Origin: Pseudomonadota bacterium
Lineage (GTDB): Bacteria > Myxococcota > Bradymonadia > UBA4248
Direction of reading: 5' to 3'
DNA: 23,705 nucleotides
Assembly: GCA_017613855.1 (NCBI GenBank)
Contig: JAGACY010000167.1
Coordinates: 1 to 23,705 of the forward strand
Below, one piece after another: positions 16,430-23,705 of the stretch. A program made the position numbers and the translations under genes. The notes beneath the pieces were generated by a model. The model saw only the letters and a program-made list of their open reading frames with translations. It searched no databases and was not told the origin of the DNA. How positions within the stretch are numbered: position 1 is the stretch's first letter; each line of letters begins with the position of its first letter.

Positions 16430-17311
16430 ATGATTATCGGGCATATCAGCGACATTCATTGGTTGGATACGACGGGAGCGCGTGCGCGGGATTTTCTTAA
16501 CAAGCGCATTTCAGGCGGGATAAACCTGTTGGTTGGGCGCGCCAAAAAACATACCAAGGAAGCTACGCGATGTGCGCTCGAAACACTCAAAACTGCCGGT
16601 TGTGACCATCTCATCGTGACGGGCGATATCTCCAATCTGGCCCTGCCTGCGGAGTTCGCTTCGGTCAAAGAGGAGATGGATAAGTATTTTGACGATGATC
16701 ATAAGACGATTGTACCCGGCAATCATGATTATTATACTTACGAAAGTTTAAAGGCACGCCGCTTCGAAAAGATGATATATACTTCGGCACCGGGAAATCT
16801 GGATGTTGGCATCGAATCGACCTGGCCTTTTGTCAAAATAATCCAAAATATCGCTATCATTGGTCTCAATTCTGCACTTCCTCGTCCGTGGTTTGTGGCG
16901 GGCGGCATTCTGGGGCAGCAGCAGCTCGACGATCTCGAGAAAATTCTGAATCATCCCGAAGTTGCCTCGCGTTTTAAACTGATTGCATTGCACCATAATT
17001 TGTTCCAGGTCGTTACAACGCCTGGCGAGTGTTTGCGCAATCTTCGCGAGCGAAAGGAACTGCTGGATATTGCTCGGAAATATGGTGTCCAGCTCATGAT
17101 TCATGGGCATGATCACGATTATTTTAATAAAAAGATAGAACAACTCACCATTGCAGAAGCCGGTTCATGCAGCGTTTGTACATTTAAATCGGATAATCGT
17201 GCCGGGAAATTTAATCGCTATTTTATTGAGCATGATCGGCTCGAAAAAATAGAAACCTGGCGATATGAGAATGGGAAGTATGAGGTTTGGAAGGTTATTG
17301 AGAATTTGTAA
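16430..17311 (+). CDS. Calcineurin-like metallophosphoesterase (CpdA/Icc-like class)
   Basis: 293 residues with no signal peptide, so cytoplasmic. All metal-binding motifs are present: Asp8-x-His10 in HISDIHW, Gly-Asp66 in VTGDISN, GNHD (97-100), His188/His189 in IALHHN, and GHDH (226-229). The order and spacing fit class III phosphodiesterases such as CpdA (cAMP) and related DNA-repair or lipid phosphoesterases; the substrate is not readable from sequence. The ATG is preceded by GGGGTTGAGTT, a modest ribosome-binding site, and by a hairpin. The last codons (ENL-stop) already lie in the heptamer repeat tract (GAATTTG TAATTTG), so repeat growth reaches the gene end. panD is 170 bases upstream on the same strand and could share transcription, with no evident functional link. 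Confidence 0.9.
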   Translation: MIIGHISDIHWLDTTGARARDFLNKRISGGINLLVGRAKKHTKEATRCALETLKTAGCDHLIVTGDISNLALPAEFASVKEEMDKYFDDDHKTIVPGNHDYYTYESLKARRFEKMIYTSAPGNLDVGIESTWPFVKIIQNIAIIGLNSALPRPWFVAGGILGQQQLDDLEKILNHPEVASRFKLIALHHNLFQVVTTPGECLRNLRERKELLDIARKYGVQLMIHGHDHDYFNKKIEQLTIAEAGSCSVCTFKSDNRAGKFNRYFIEHDRLEKIETWRYENGKYEVWKVIENL

Positions 17312-17572
17312 TTTGTAATGCGGAATGCGGAATGCGGAATTGTTTTCTAATTCGCAATGCGCAATTCGCAATTATGGATGCAAAACTAAAGGTGAAGTCT
17401 AATTAATGCGCAATGCGCAATTCGCAATGCGCAATTATGGATGCAAAACTAAAGGTGAAGTCTAATTAATGCGCAATGCGCAATTCGCAATGCGCAATTA
17501 TGGATGTAAAACTTAAGGTGAAGTCTGATTAATGCGCAATTCGCAATGCGCAATTATGAATGCATTAATTTA
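17306..17572. repeat. Heptamer-based tandem repeats with a 63-bp higher-order unit
   Basis: The tract opens with AATTTGT x2 and AATGCGG x3, then AATTCGC/AATGCGC units. From 17371 a 63-bp unit (ATTATGGATG..., including AAAGGTGAAGTCTAATTAAT and four xCGCAAT heptamers) repeats at 17434 and 17497 with few changes. A fourth, partial start at 17553 is 56 bases on. Since 63 and 56 are both multiples of 7, the register is kept throughout. No long open frame is conserved, so it is noncoding. Confidence 0.88.
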
Positions 17573-17610
17573 GGATGTATAATTGCACTTTTGGAATATA
17601 ACGCTCATTG

Positions 17611-17760
17611 TCAATTATCAATTGTCAATTATCAATTGTCAATTATCAATTGTCAATTATCAATTGTCAATTGTTAATTGTTAATCGTCCATTTCTAAGA
17701 ATATATGCTTGTACTTTTTGAATTGTAATAATCATTATCAATTATCAATTGTCAATTATT
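17611..17760. repeat. AT-rich heptamer repeat, TCAATTA/TCAATTG
   Basis: Four exact copies of the 14-base pair TCAATTATCAATTG (17611-17666), then TCAATTG, TTAATTG and a decaying end. A shorter cluster of the same units is at 17738-17760. These units can pair with each other because CAATTG is a palindrome. 17761-17880 shows only a G-run/C-run patch (near 17775-17794) and no gene. Confidence 0.85.
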
Positions 17761-17895
17761 CATTCATAAACAGGGGGCCCCGCACCCCCCCCCATGCATT
17801 CATGAAAAATTCCCAAAACATAAAAAGGTATCCACACGCCCGGGGTGTCTATGGTAAATTGCTTATGGTGCATTGCTCATTCATAAGGAGGGCAT

Positions 17896-18273
17896 GTGAA
17901 ACTCTTTACCCGCGAAACACTTAAGCATAGCATAAAACCCATCATCATCGTGTTCATTGCGTGTGCATTGGTATGGTTTTGGGGAAATTACCGCAAAGTG
18001 TCTGTCGAATTGACGCTGCGTCCGGATATTGGCAATTCCGAGACGCCGGAGAAGATGGATATGACGATGTATCGGGGAGAGGATGAAGTGGCGGCTACTT
18101 TTAGTCTGCCACTGTCCGCCGACCGGCTGGCCGTCCATCATTTGAGTGTCCGCCCCGGGAATTATATGCTGCGCGGCATTATTACGACGAAGGAGGGACA
18201 TACCCATATTGTGACGCAATCCTTTATCGTGCCCGAAGATGATGCTGCCATCGAGATTTACCTGCGTAAATAA
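17896..18273 (+). CDS. Small membrane-anchored protein of unknown function
   Basis: 125 residues from GTG 17896, three bases after GGAGGG (17887-17892). The ATG two bases earlier is followed at once by TGA and cannot be the start. A basic N-terminus (MKLFTRETLKHSIK) leads into one membrane segment (about 14-31, IKPIIIVFIACALVWFWG), and roughly 90 residues then lie outside the cytoplasm. That part looks like a single beta-sandwich: alternating strands ending RPGNYMLRGIITTKEG...HIVTQSFIVPED. There are no cysteines beyond the membrane segment and no catalytic motif. It is nine bases upstream of the 865-aa exonuclease fusion, so the two are almost surely translated from one message. Family not recognised. 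Confidence 0.85.
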   Translation: MKLFTRETLKHSIKPIIIVFIACALVWFWGNYRKVSVELTLRPDIGNSETPEKMDMTMYRGEDEVAATFSLPLSADRLAVHHLSVRPGNYMLRGIITTKEGHTHIVTQSFIVPEDDAAIEIYLRK

Positions 18274-18282
18274 AGGGGATGC

Positions 18283-20880
18283 ATGAAATCCAGATGGTCA
18301 GACGAACTTTCGGGGGCGTTGAGCGAATCTTTGGGGAAACGCGAATGCTTTGGTGTGATTGCACCTCAGGAAATTTGTGCCAGCGCATTCTGGGAAGCTC
18401 TGACCGTGAGCTTTGTCGGGGATAATTCGGGCATCATTCTCTTTGTGGCACTCGGAGAGTATCGCAGACGTGCTTTCAGGGAGGTACTCAACGAACTGAA
18501 TCTTGGGGAAATACCCCAGATTCAAATCACGACACCTCAGATCCTCGAGCATTTACTCGCGGTGGATGAAACGCGTTTTCTGAAAATGATTGCGCTTTGC
18601 CGTCGCATCGTGGTTTGGCTCCATCCCGATGATTATCGCGACAGTACTTTGGATTACTGGTTCGAGATCGTCCGGAGAATACCGAACCCCAATGTGGGAT
18701 ATATCCATGTTGCTCCCGCTAAAGTGCCTCTGTTCGATAGTATTCATCCGGGAATGCGCTGGATTGGCCATTCGCGGACGGAATGTGCCTTTCTTCCCAT
18801 TGTCCATTATCTCGAGGGAGATAAGGCTCCCGGAGAGATCTTGGATCATTCCTTTTGGAAAACGTGCAGAAACCGCCGGACTCTGGTGAGCTGCAGGAAT
18901 TCGGTGATGGCCATTGCATGTGAGGAAGCCGCGCATCATGCACATATCCCGACACTCCATACGCGAAGTAAGGAAAATACGGCGGAATTCATGACGTTTA
19001 TGCCGGATGCCTGCAGCAGCTTTGTGTCCTGCCGAACTCGCTGGGAACATTACGTCCTCGTGGATGCGCCGTTTTACGATGGCATCGCCGTAGAAGTCGC
19101 CTCGAGTGTTGAACAGCCCAAAGCCGTTTCTCTGGTCGTTTCGAGCCCTTTTTCGTTGGTTCATACCCTGGCTGCAAGGTTTGACCCTGAGTTAAATGCC
19201 CCTCATGAACAGCGTGAAAATACAGTTTTCTTTGAAGTTTACCGGCTGTTTTCGAGAGTGGCTGCCAAACCTATGATTGCCGCTGAGGTGAAAACACCGC
19301 AGGAACAAGCACTGATCGATTTCTGGAATGAACAGGGATGGTTACTGCGCAGTCAAAGCATTGAACTGACCAATGCGGGCCACAATCTGTTTGCCGGCAT
19401 TCCGCATTTTTCGAGTCTGGGCGCGCTGCATGGCTATTGCCATGAAACGATATGCGAGAATCTGAATCATGAAACGCTCGGCCTCGTCAATACGGCTTTT
19501 TTAAACCATCTGGCAGTTTCCCAATTCCGCTGGGGCAGCCTGAGCCTGCAATGTGCATTTCACAACCATCTGGATCATCATGCCGTTTTTAAAGGAGGAT
19601 GTGGGGCCGATCACTATTGGCTGGATGACATGCCCTTTATTTGCAGCTACGAACGCACACAGGCAATGAAACGCATTATCCTGGGCGACGATACGATCGA
19701 TGGGGTGGTCATGACGGATGCACCCTCCCGGGAATTGGCGCAAATCCGAGCACATTTTAAAGACATCACCGCTTCGAGCTGGATCGAAATCACCCCGGGG
19801 GCTGCACAATGGTGGACTTTTGCCGGTGCTCAGAACAATGCGTTTATGGCTTCGATCCTGCGCGTTTTATCGCCCCGGCTCGACATCTCCTACGGCAATC
19901 TTTGTTTGCATCTTCGCTGGCGCGTTTCGGGCACATGGCGTGCGGCTCCGGTCATCAAGCGACTTAGCGAGTTATCACAGCAACTGTGCCAGTTTGCTGC
20001 AAACGGCATCGATGGCAAGCAGAAACCCGCCATCCAGGAATGCTGGAAATCGTCCCATCTCTGGCGCAGTTTGTTCGTGCTGATGCCCACCGGGATACAA
20101 AACGCGGCGTTTGATCGTGATTTCTCTTTGTGGGCACACTCTGTACAAACGCCGGAAATACTCGAAGTTCAGGCACTGCATACACTTTCAGCTAGCCTGC
20201 TTCCTCCGATTCTGGCGTGTGAAGCCACAGAACCACCGGCTCAAAAGATACAGCATGCCGCAACGCCTTCACAAAAGCCGGTTCCGAAAGCTCCAGTTCA
20301 ACCTGTGTCCTCTGCATCGAATGCTTTACCGCCCATCGAGCCTATTGAACGCGGGGACGGCAGTATCATGCATACGCGCTACCCATGGTCCTATATCGCC
20401 GATAACCGCGCGCTTGCCAATGCCATCAATACCATGCTCGCTCAGCCTTTTATCGGGCTCGATGTCGAAACGACACTCTTTGATCAACGCCTTTGTTTGA
20501 TTCAAATCGGGTGCGCCCGTCAGACCTTCATCATCGATCCTTTGTGCGTCGATTTTTCACCACTCGCCCAGGTCTTCGAGAGCCCCAATCTCATCAAAGT
20601 CATTCACAATTCGAGTTTCGAATGTAAAGTCCTGGGCAAATACGGCATCCAAATCAACAATATCGTCGACACCCTCAAAGTCAGCCGCAAGCGCTACGGC
20701 ATGAAATGCCCCGGCGGACACTCGCTGCGCGCCGTCTGCCTGCGGGAATTCGGTTTCGATATGGATAAAACCAATCAGACATCGCGCTGGGATAAACGGC
20801 CCCTGAGTGCCGATCAACTCGAATATGCCGCACTCGATGCCGAGATTTTGGTGCATTTGTACCGGCATTTTGAGTGCTGA
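18283..20880 (+). CDS. ATPase-less Lhr-like helicase scaffold fused to RNase D-like 3'-5' exonuclease
   Basis: 865 residues, ATG 18283 after AAGGGGA. Residues about 715-865 are a DEDDy exonuclease: DVETT (Asp727, Glu729), HNSSFE (His775-Glu780), Asp796-Thr797, and Tyr848-x3-Asp852 in YAALDAEILVHLY, preceded by RWDKRPLSADQ as in RNase D. The third acidic residue is Glu780 rather than the usual Asp. A Pro/Ala/Gln linker (about 645-690) joins it to a long N-terminal part. There IQITTPQILEHLL, LTNAGHNLF and WWTFAGAQNNAF (from Trp510) match Lhr-type helicases in order, but where Walker A (APTGxGKT) should be it reads APQEICASAF, and where DExH should be it reads WLHPDDYRDS; motif VI is also absent. 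It probably binds RNA or DNA without ATP-driven unwinding and presents substrates to the nuclease. The exonuclease call is firm, the helicase ancestry moderate. Confidence 0.85.
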   Translation: MKSRWSDELSGALSESLGKRECFGVIAPQEICASAFWEALTVSFVGDNSGIILFVALGEYRRRAFREVLNELNLGEIPQIQITTPQILEHLLAVDETRFLKMIALCRRIVVWLHPDDYRDSTLDYWFEIVRRIPNPNVGYIHVAPAKVPLFDSIHPGMRWIGHSRTECAFLPIVHYLEGDKAPGEILDHSFWKTCRNRRTLVSCRNSVMAIACEEAAHHAHIPTLHTRSKENTAEFMTFMPDACSSFVSCRTRWEHYVLVDAPFYDGIAVEVASSVEQPKAVSLVVSSPFSLVHTLAARFDPELNAPHEQRENTVFFEVYRLFSRVAAKPMIAAEVKTPQEQALIDFWNEQGWLLRSQSIELTNAGHNLFAGIPHFSSLGALHGYCHETICENLNHETLGLVNTAFLNHLAVSQFRWGSLSLQCAFHNHLDHHAVFKGGCGADHYWLDDMPFICSYERTQAMKRIILGDDTIDGVVMTDAPSRELAQIRAHFKDITASSWIEITPGAAQWWTFAGAQNNAFMASILRVLSPRLDISYGNLCLHLRWRVSGTWRAAPVIKRLSELSQQLCQFAANGIDGKQKPAIQECWKSSHLWRSLFVLMPTGIQNAAFDRDFSLWAHSVQTPEILEVQALHTLSASLLPPILACEATEPPAQKIQHAATPSQKPVPKAPVQPVSSASNALPPIEPIERGDGSIMHTRYPWSYIADNRALANAINTMLAQPFIGLDVETTLFDQRLCLIQIGCARQTFIIDPLCVDFSPLAQVFESPNLIKVIHNSSFECKVLGKYGIQINNIVDTLKVSRKRYGMKCPGGHSLRAVCLREFGFDMDKTNQTSRWDKRPLSADQLEYAALDAEILVHLYRHFEC

Positions 20881-20891
20881 TTTTGTATTTG

Positions 20892-20926
20892 GACGCCGGC
20901 TATTCGGCAAAGCCGAATACGCCGTC
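20892..20926. repeat. REP-like hairpin TATTCGGC-AAA-GCCGAATA
   Basis: A stem-loop with a 3-base AAA loop and small bulges, beginning 12 bases after the exonuclease stop. It has the same design as hairpin 3 of the triple element and the hairpin at 5348-5373. Confidence 0.65.
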
Positions 20927-20928
20927 GT

Positions 20929-20969
20929 CATTGGCTATGTGCCTGCGGCACATACGCCAATGGATTTTT
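20929..20969 (+). terminator. Probable terminator after the exonuclease gene
   Basis: CATTGGCTATGTGCC, loop TGC, GGCACATACGCCAATG (one bulged base), followed by GATTTTT. It fits an intrinsic terminator for the plus-strand operon and lies between convergent genes. In reverse complement, its GGCGTATG..CGCAG..CATAGCC layout is that of hairpin 1 of the 93-bp element, so a repeat module may have been taken up as a terminator. Confidence 0.55.
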
Positions 20970-20984
20970 GGGGGGAGCGTAAGG

Positions 20985-22694
20985 TTAATTACATTTTGTA
21001 TTATCTTTATTGCACCCATTTGTACATTCTTTTACTTTTTCCCATTTTTTCTCTACACAATTATAAAGCACTTTGCTTTCACATTTTGTTAAACCAGGTT
21101 CGCATGCTTTTTCTTCTTGAGCACAAGTTAGACCATCTTTATTACATACACTTGGACATTTTTGTTCTTCTTTCCATTGGCCCTCTACACAATTATACGA
21201 CACATTGTTTTCACATTTTGTTAAACCAGATTCGCATGTTTTTTCTTCTTGAGCACAAGTTAGACCATCTTTATTACATACACTTGGACATTTTTGTCCT
21301 TCTTTCCATTGGCCCTCTACACAATTATAAAGCATATCGATTTTACATTTTGTTGAATTTGGTTTGCATAGTTCTTCTTGAACACAAGTTTTACCATCCG
21401 GATCGCAGCCATTTGGACATTCTTCAGATGGTGTCCATTGATTCTTTTCACATTTGGAAAGCTGATTGCCTTCACATTTTTTTGTACCATTATCACATTT
21501 TTCCTCATCTTGAGTACACTTTGTGCCATCCTCGTTGCATCCATTAGGGCATGGAGTTGATTCAGTCCAGCTACCATCTACACAATTATACATTTGATTG
21601 TTTTCACATTTTTGGTTGTTTCCCTCGCATTCTTTTTTACATTCTACACTTCCACTATTATTATCTGTACATCCAAACTCACAGCATTCAGTTCTTTCCC
21701 AAACCCCGTATTGATTACATTTTTCTATATAAAAATTATTGCATTGTGCTTTTCCAGGTTCGCAATCGTGACACACACAATCTTTTCCTTTGCAATACAC
21801 ATCATCTTTTGAACTATTACAAGGCAATGTTATCAAAATATAATTACTTGTATTATTCTCTGTTACTTCTAAATAATACTGAATGTTTTTGCCTTTTAAC
21901 ATGGGATCTAAGTCTATAGAATACTTTTGGGATACGTCACACCCGTCCGAACTACTTCCTGTATTTTTCCACTTGTTATTTTGACAACGATATTGAAGTC
22001 CTTGATTGTTATTTGTTATACATATGGTTTCATTTCCACTACAAGTGTCGCCCTCAGAAACTGAAAACTGTATGCATACATTGCCATCGCATCCTTTTTC
22101 ACATGAGATCGTCTTAATCTCTCCATTATAATTATAAGATAATACACCCTCGGTACACTTGAGCTGAGTGTCATGTAGTGACGGTCCAGAGCAATCATAG
22201 TTTTGTAATATAACCGGATATGTATCAGTGCCATCTGGAACTTTAGGACTAGGTTCGGGGGCTGCTCCTGGATCGTCGAGGGCATCTTCTTTATCATCAG
22301 AGCAATTCGCATTAAGAGCACATTCATTCTCGTCTTCTGGTATCTCAGGTTTCTTTATGAGGTTACCTTCCTCACATTCTCCCTTCATAACCATTTCGTC
22401 GGATACGGAATCGTATGTATATTTAAGAGTGAGATTTTCACAATCATAACCTCCCTCATGTACATGCTTTATACAATCATTAAATGCAGTGTCACAAACA
22501 TAACCCTCTTCACAGACAATGCCATTGGTGCAATAGCATTGTCCTTCTTCAGGATGATATTCAAATCCCTGTGAGAGTTGACAAGCTTGATATCTTTCTT
22601 TTAAGGCACCTGTATATTCTGTTTGACCACATCCGATCATTTGGGTGTATCCTAAGAATAATAAAATGGGCACAAGGTGTTTAATCCTATACAT
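20985..22694 (-). CDS. Lipoprotein with six-cysteine tandem repeats
   Basis: 569 residues from ATG 22694, seven bases after AGGAG; the ATG at 22700 is too close to that site. The signal peptide MYRIKHLVPILLFLGYTQMIGC gives a lipid-modified Cys22. The N-terminal half is a mix of Cys pairs and an acidic/proline linker (DDPGAAPEPSPKVPDG). The C-terminal half has about six modules of the form C-x6-C-x7-C-x10-C-x3-C-x6-C, of which the last three are nearly the same (CVEGQWKEEQKCPSVCNKDG). Even cysteine numbers suggest disulfide-bonded surface rods. The gene is distinctly richer in A+T than its surroundings. It lies 39 bases downstream of the TPR protein gene on the same strand and is probably translated from the same mRNA. 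Function unknown; surface display or binding is inferred. Confidence 0.9.
   Translation of the reverse strand: MYRIKHLVPILLFLGYTQMIGCGQTEYTGALKERYQACQLSQGFEYHPEEGQCYCTNGIVCEEGYVCDTAFNDCIKHVHEGGYDCENLTLKYTYDSVSDEMVMKGECEEGNLIKKPEIPEDENECALNANCSDDKEDALDDPGAAPEPSPKVPDGTDTYPVILQNYDCSGPSLHDTQLKCTEGVLSYNYNGEIKTISCEKGCDGNVCIQFSVSEGDTCSGNETICITNNNQGLQYRCQNNKWKNTGSSSDGCDVSQKYSIDLDPMLKGKNIQYYLEVTENNTSNYILITLPCNSSKDDVYCKGKDCVCHDCEPGKAQCNNFYIEKCNQYGVWERTECCEFGCTDNNSGSVECKKECEGNNQKCENNQMYNCVDGSWTESTPCPNGCNEDGTKCTQDEEKCDNGTKKCEGNQLSKCEKNQWTPSEECPNGCDPDGKTCVQEELCKPNSTKCKIDMLYNCVEGQWKEGQKCPSVCNKDGLTCAQEEKTCESGLTKCENNVSYNCVEGQWKEEQKCPSVCNKDGLTCAQEEKACEPGLTKCESKVLYNCVEKKWEKVKECTNGCNKDNTKCN
21053..21449. repeat. 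Coding tandem repeat, 132-bp unit
   Basis: CTACACAATTAT begins at 21053, 21185 and 21317, an exact 132-bp spacing (44 codons). The units starting at 21053 and 21185 are nearly identical over their length, differing at a handful of bases. The next copies toward 21578 are diverged. This is recent in-frame growth at the 3' end of the gene. Confidence 0.88.
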
Positions 22695-22733
22695 AACCAT
22701 TCTCCTATTTATAACCTTTTGTTGGGTTAATGT

Positions 22734-23591
22734 TTAAAATGATAATGTCAGATTCGCTCCATTCGGTGCAATTCCGAATGCAACAGAACTGGAATCCTTT
22801 TCAATGTTGGCATATTTATAGCCAAAGAACCCTGCAAAAATACTTCCAACAACTGTTAGACCAGCACCGAGCCACATTAAGCCTAGGGAAATACTGTATG
22901 CAGGTGTGGTATAAGCTTCTCCATTGCCAAGCTTCGTTTGATCATCTACTTTTGAGGTAGAATATTTATATTCAATTAGCTTTTTATCATTATACGCCCA
23001 AATATACATCCCCGCCCCGACGCCGGTCAGCACCAATCCGACGGCCCCGACGGCGACGCCAGTCCACATGCCGGTGGCATACGATTTGACCGTGTCGTAA
23101 TCGGTAAAGCGAGTTTCTGTCGTTTTTTCGGTCAGTTTTGCTTCGGCCTCTTTGGTGCGCTGTTGCAGATCGGCGATTTCTTTTTGGCGTGCTTCGATCT
23201 TTTCGGGACGCGCTTCGGCATGCTCAATTTCGTATCGCTCGTACCACATGTGTTCGAGCAGTTCGCCTTTGACGGAAAACTCTTCGGTGGAGTTTGTGGC
23301 CAGCTGAATGTAGTAAAGTGCCTTGGTATCGTCGCCCTTTTCGCGGTAGATGCGTCCTTTAAAGTAGTTCAGGATGGGCGAACGGCTGCAGATTTCGGAG
23401 AGTTCATCGGCTTTTTTGAGGGCGATGTCATAATTCTTCGATTTGTAATTGGCCGATAATTCCGCAAGTCCCGTGTTCCATTGCTCGTTTCTGGCAAGAT
23501 TGAGACAAGGGTCGCCACCTTTGGCCCAGGCCAATGAGGTCATGAGGCAAAACAGAATACTCGTTAAAATGAAAACCCGAACGCTGCGCAT
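22734..23591 (-). CDS. Secreted/membrane TPR and coiled-coil protein with two C-terminal membrane segments
   Basis: 285 residues. The signal peptide MRSVRVFILTSILFCLMTSLAWA has a typical Ala-x-Ala cleavage site after residue 23. Residues about 45-105 look like one or two TPR-type helix pairs (YDIALKKADEL, GDDTKALYYIQLA). About 125-160 is a charged coiled coil (RPEKIEARQKEIADLQQRTK). Two Gly-rich membrane spans follow (about 177-199 and 234-257), separated by a polar loop, and the end is SSVAFGIAPNGANLTLSF. The layout is common for envelope proteins of this bacterial group with no known function. AGAGGAG lies nine bases before the ATG and can pair partly with the CCCCTC just after it. The 3' part, below about 23010, is AT-rich like the downstream lipoprotein gene, and the 5' part is GC-rich. 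First gene of a probable two-gene operon. Confidence 0.88.
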   Translation of the reverse strand: MRSVRVFILTSILFCLMTSLAWAKGGDPCLNLARNEQWNTGLAELSANYKSKNYDIALKKADELSEICSRSPILNYFKGRIYREKGDDTKALYYIQLATNSTEEFSVKGELLEHMWYERYEIEHAEARPEKIEARQKEIADLQQRTKEAEAKLTEKTTETRFTDYDTVKSYATGMWTGVAVGAVGLVLTGVGAGMYIWAYNDKKLIEYKYSTSKVDDQTKLGNGEAYTTPAYSISLGLMWLGAGLTVVGSIFAGFFGYKYANIEKDSSSVAFGIAPNGANLTLSF

Positions 23592-23705
23592 TTGAGGGGA
23601 CTCCTCTGGCGTGTGTATGTTTGATCAATTTTTTAAGTGAATTTCTGATTCCGATCATCCCGGGTGTATGATTGCCGGGGAAAAAGTGGCCATCCCTGGT
23701 TAAAA

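Noticed and set aside
17165..17371. Small minus-strand ORF with IAHCELENNSAFRIPHYKLQ
   Set aside because: It is mostly a translation of the heptamer tract, a product of repeat DNA rather than a gene.
17371..17559. CRISPR array
   Set aside because: The 63-bp units are contiguous with no unique spacers and no cas genes nearby; they are heptamer tandem repeats.
20807..21547. 246-codon plus-strand frame with repeated HLDIFVLLSIGPLHNY
   Set aside because: Antisense of the AT-rich Cys-repeat lipoprotein; its repeats mirror the 132-bp coding units, and its start lies within the exonuclease gene.

Overview
The window looks like chromosomal DNA of an uncultured relative of the Myxococcota/Bradymonadales (old 'Deltaproteobacteria'). 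This is inferred from the many Cys-rich lipoproteins, the joining of Dickkopf/EGF-like cysteine modules, thrombospondin-3-type calcium loops and von Willebrand A (vWA) domains in one protein, and the unrelated housekeeping genes between them. Base composition is moderate, not the high GC of most cultured relatives. No rRNA, tRNA, CRISPR array, integrase or intact transposase was seen.

Layout. (1) 32-1714, minus strand: galT followed by a HAD-family phosphatase, probably one transcript. (2) 1825-3371, minus: a decayed surface metallophosphatase. It has a premature TGA three codons after the apparent start, a missing second half of the catalytic domain, and an out-of-frame tail made of two beta-propeller-like repeats. 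(3) 3618-5294, plus: a lipoprotein of unknown function. (4) 5785-15702, plus: three large paralogous vWA lipoproteins in tandem (here A, B and C), about 1100, 1030 and 990 residues, with a 93-bp triple-hairpin element before A, between B and C, and just after C. A perfect terminator and a possible 160-bp inverted-repeat (MITE-like) element lie between A and B. (5) 15907-17311, plus: panD and a calcineurin-like phosphoesterase. (6) 17306-17760: noncoding DNA built largely of 7-bp units, including 63-bp (9 x 7) tandem repeats. (7) 17896-20880, plus: a small membrane-anchored protein and an 865-aa protein that reads as an Lhr-type helicase without ATPase motifs fused to an RNase D-like exonuclease. 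(8) 20985-23591, minus: a TPR/coiled-coil membrane protein followed by an AT-rich, six-cysteine-repeat lipoprotein. The last 114 bases show no feature.

Functional reading. Much of the coding capacity is cell-surface: five intact or broken Cys-rich lipoprotein loci, another lipoprotein and two membrane proteins. The A/B/C array is a good candidate for a family of calcium-stabilised surface adhesins or sensors. The most unusual enzyme is the helicase-like/exonuclease fusion. The intergenic DNA carries two repeat systems, modular REP-like hairpins and heptamer-based tandem repeats. All family assignments were made by reading motifs; no database search was run.
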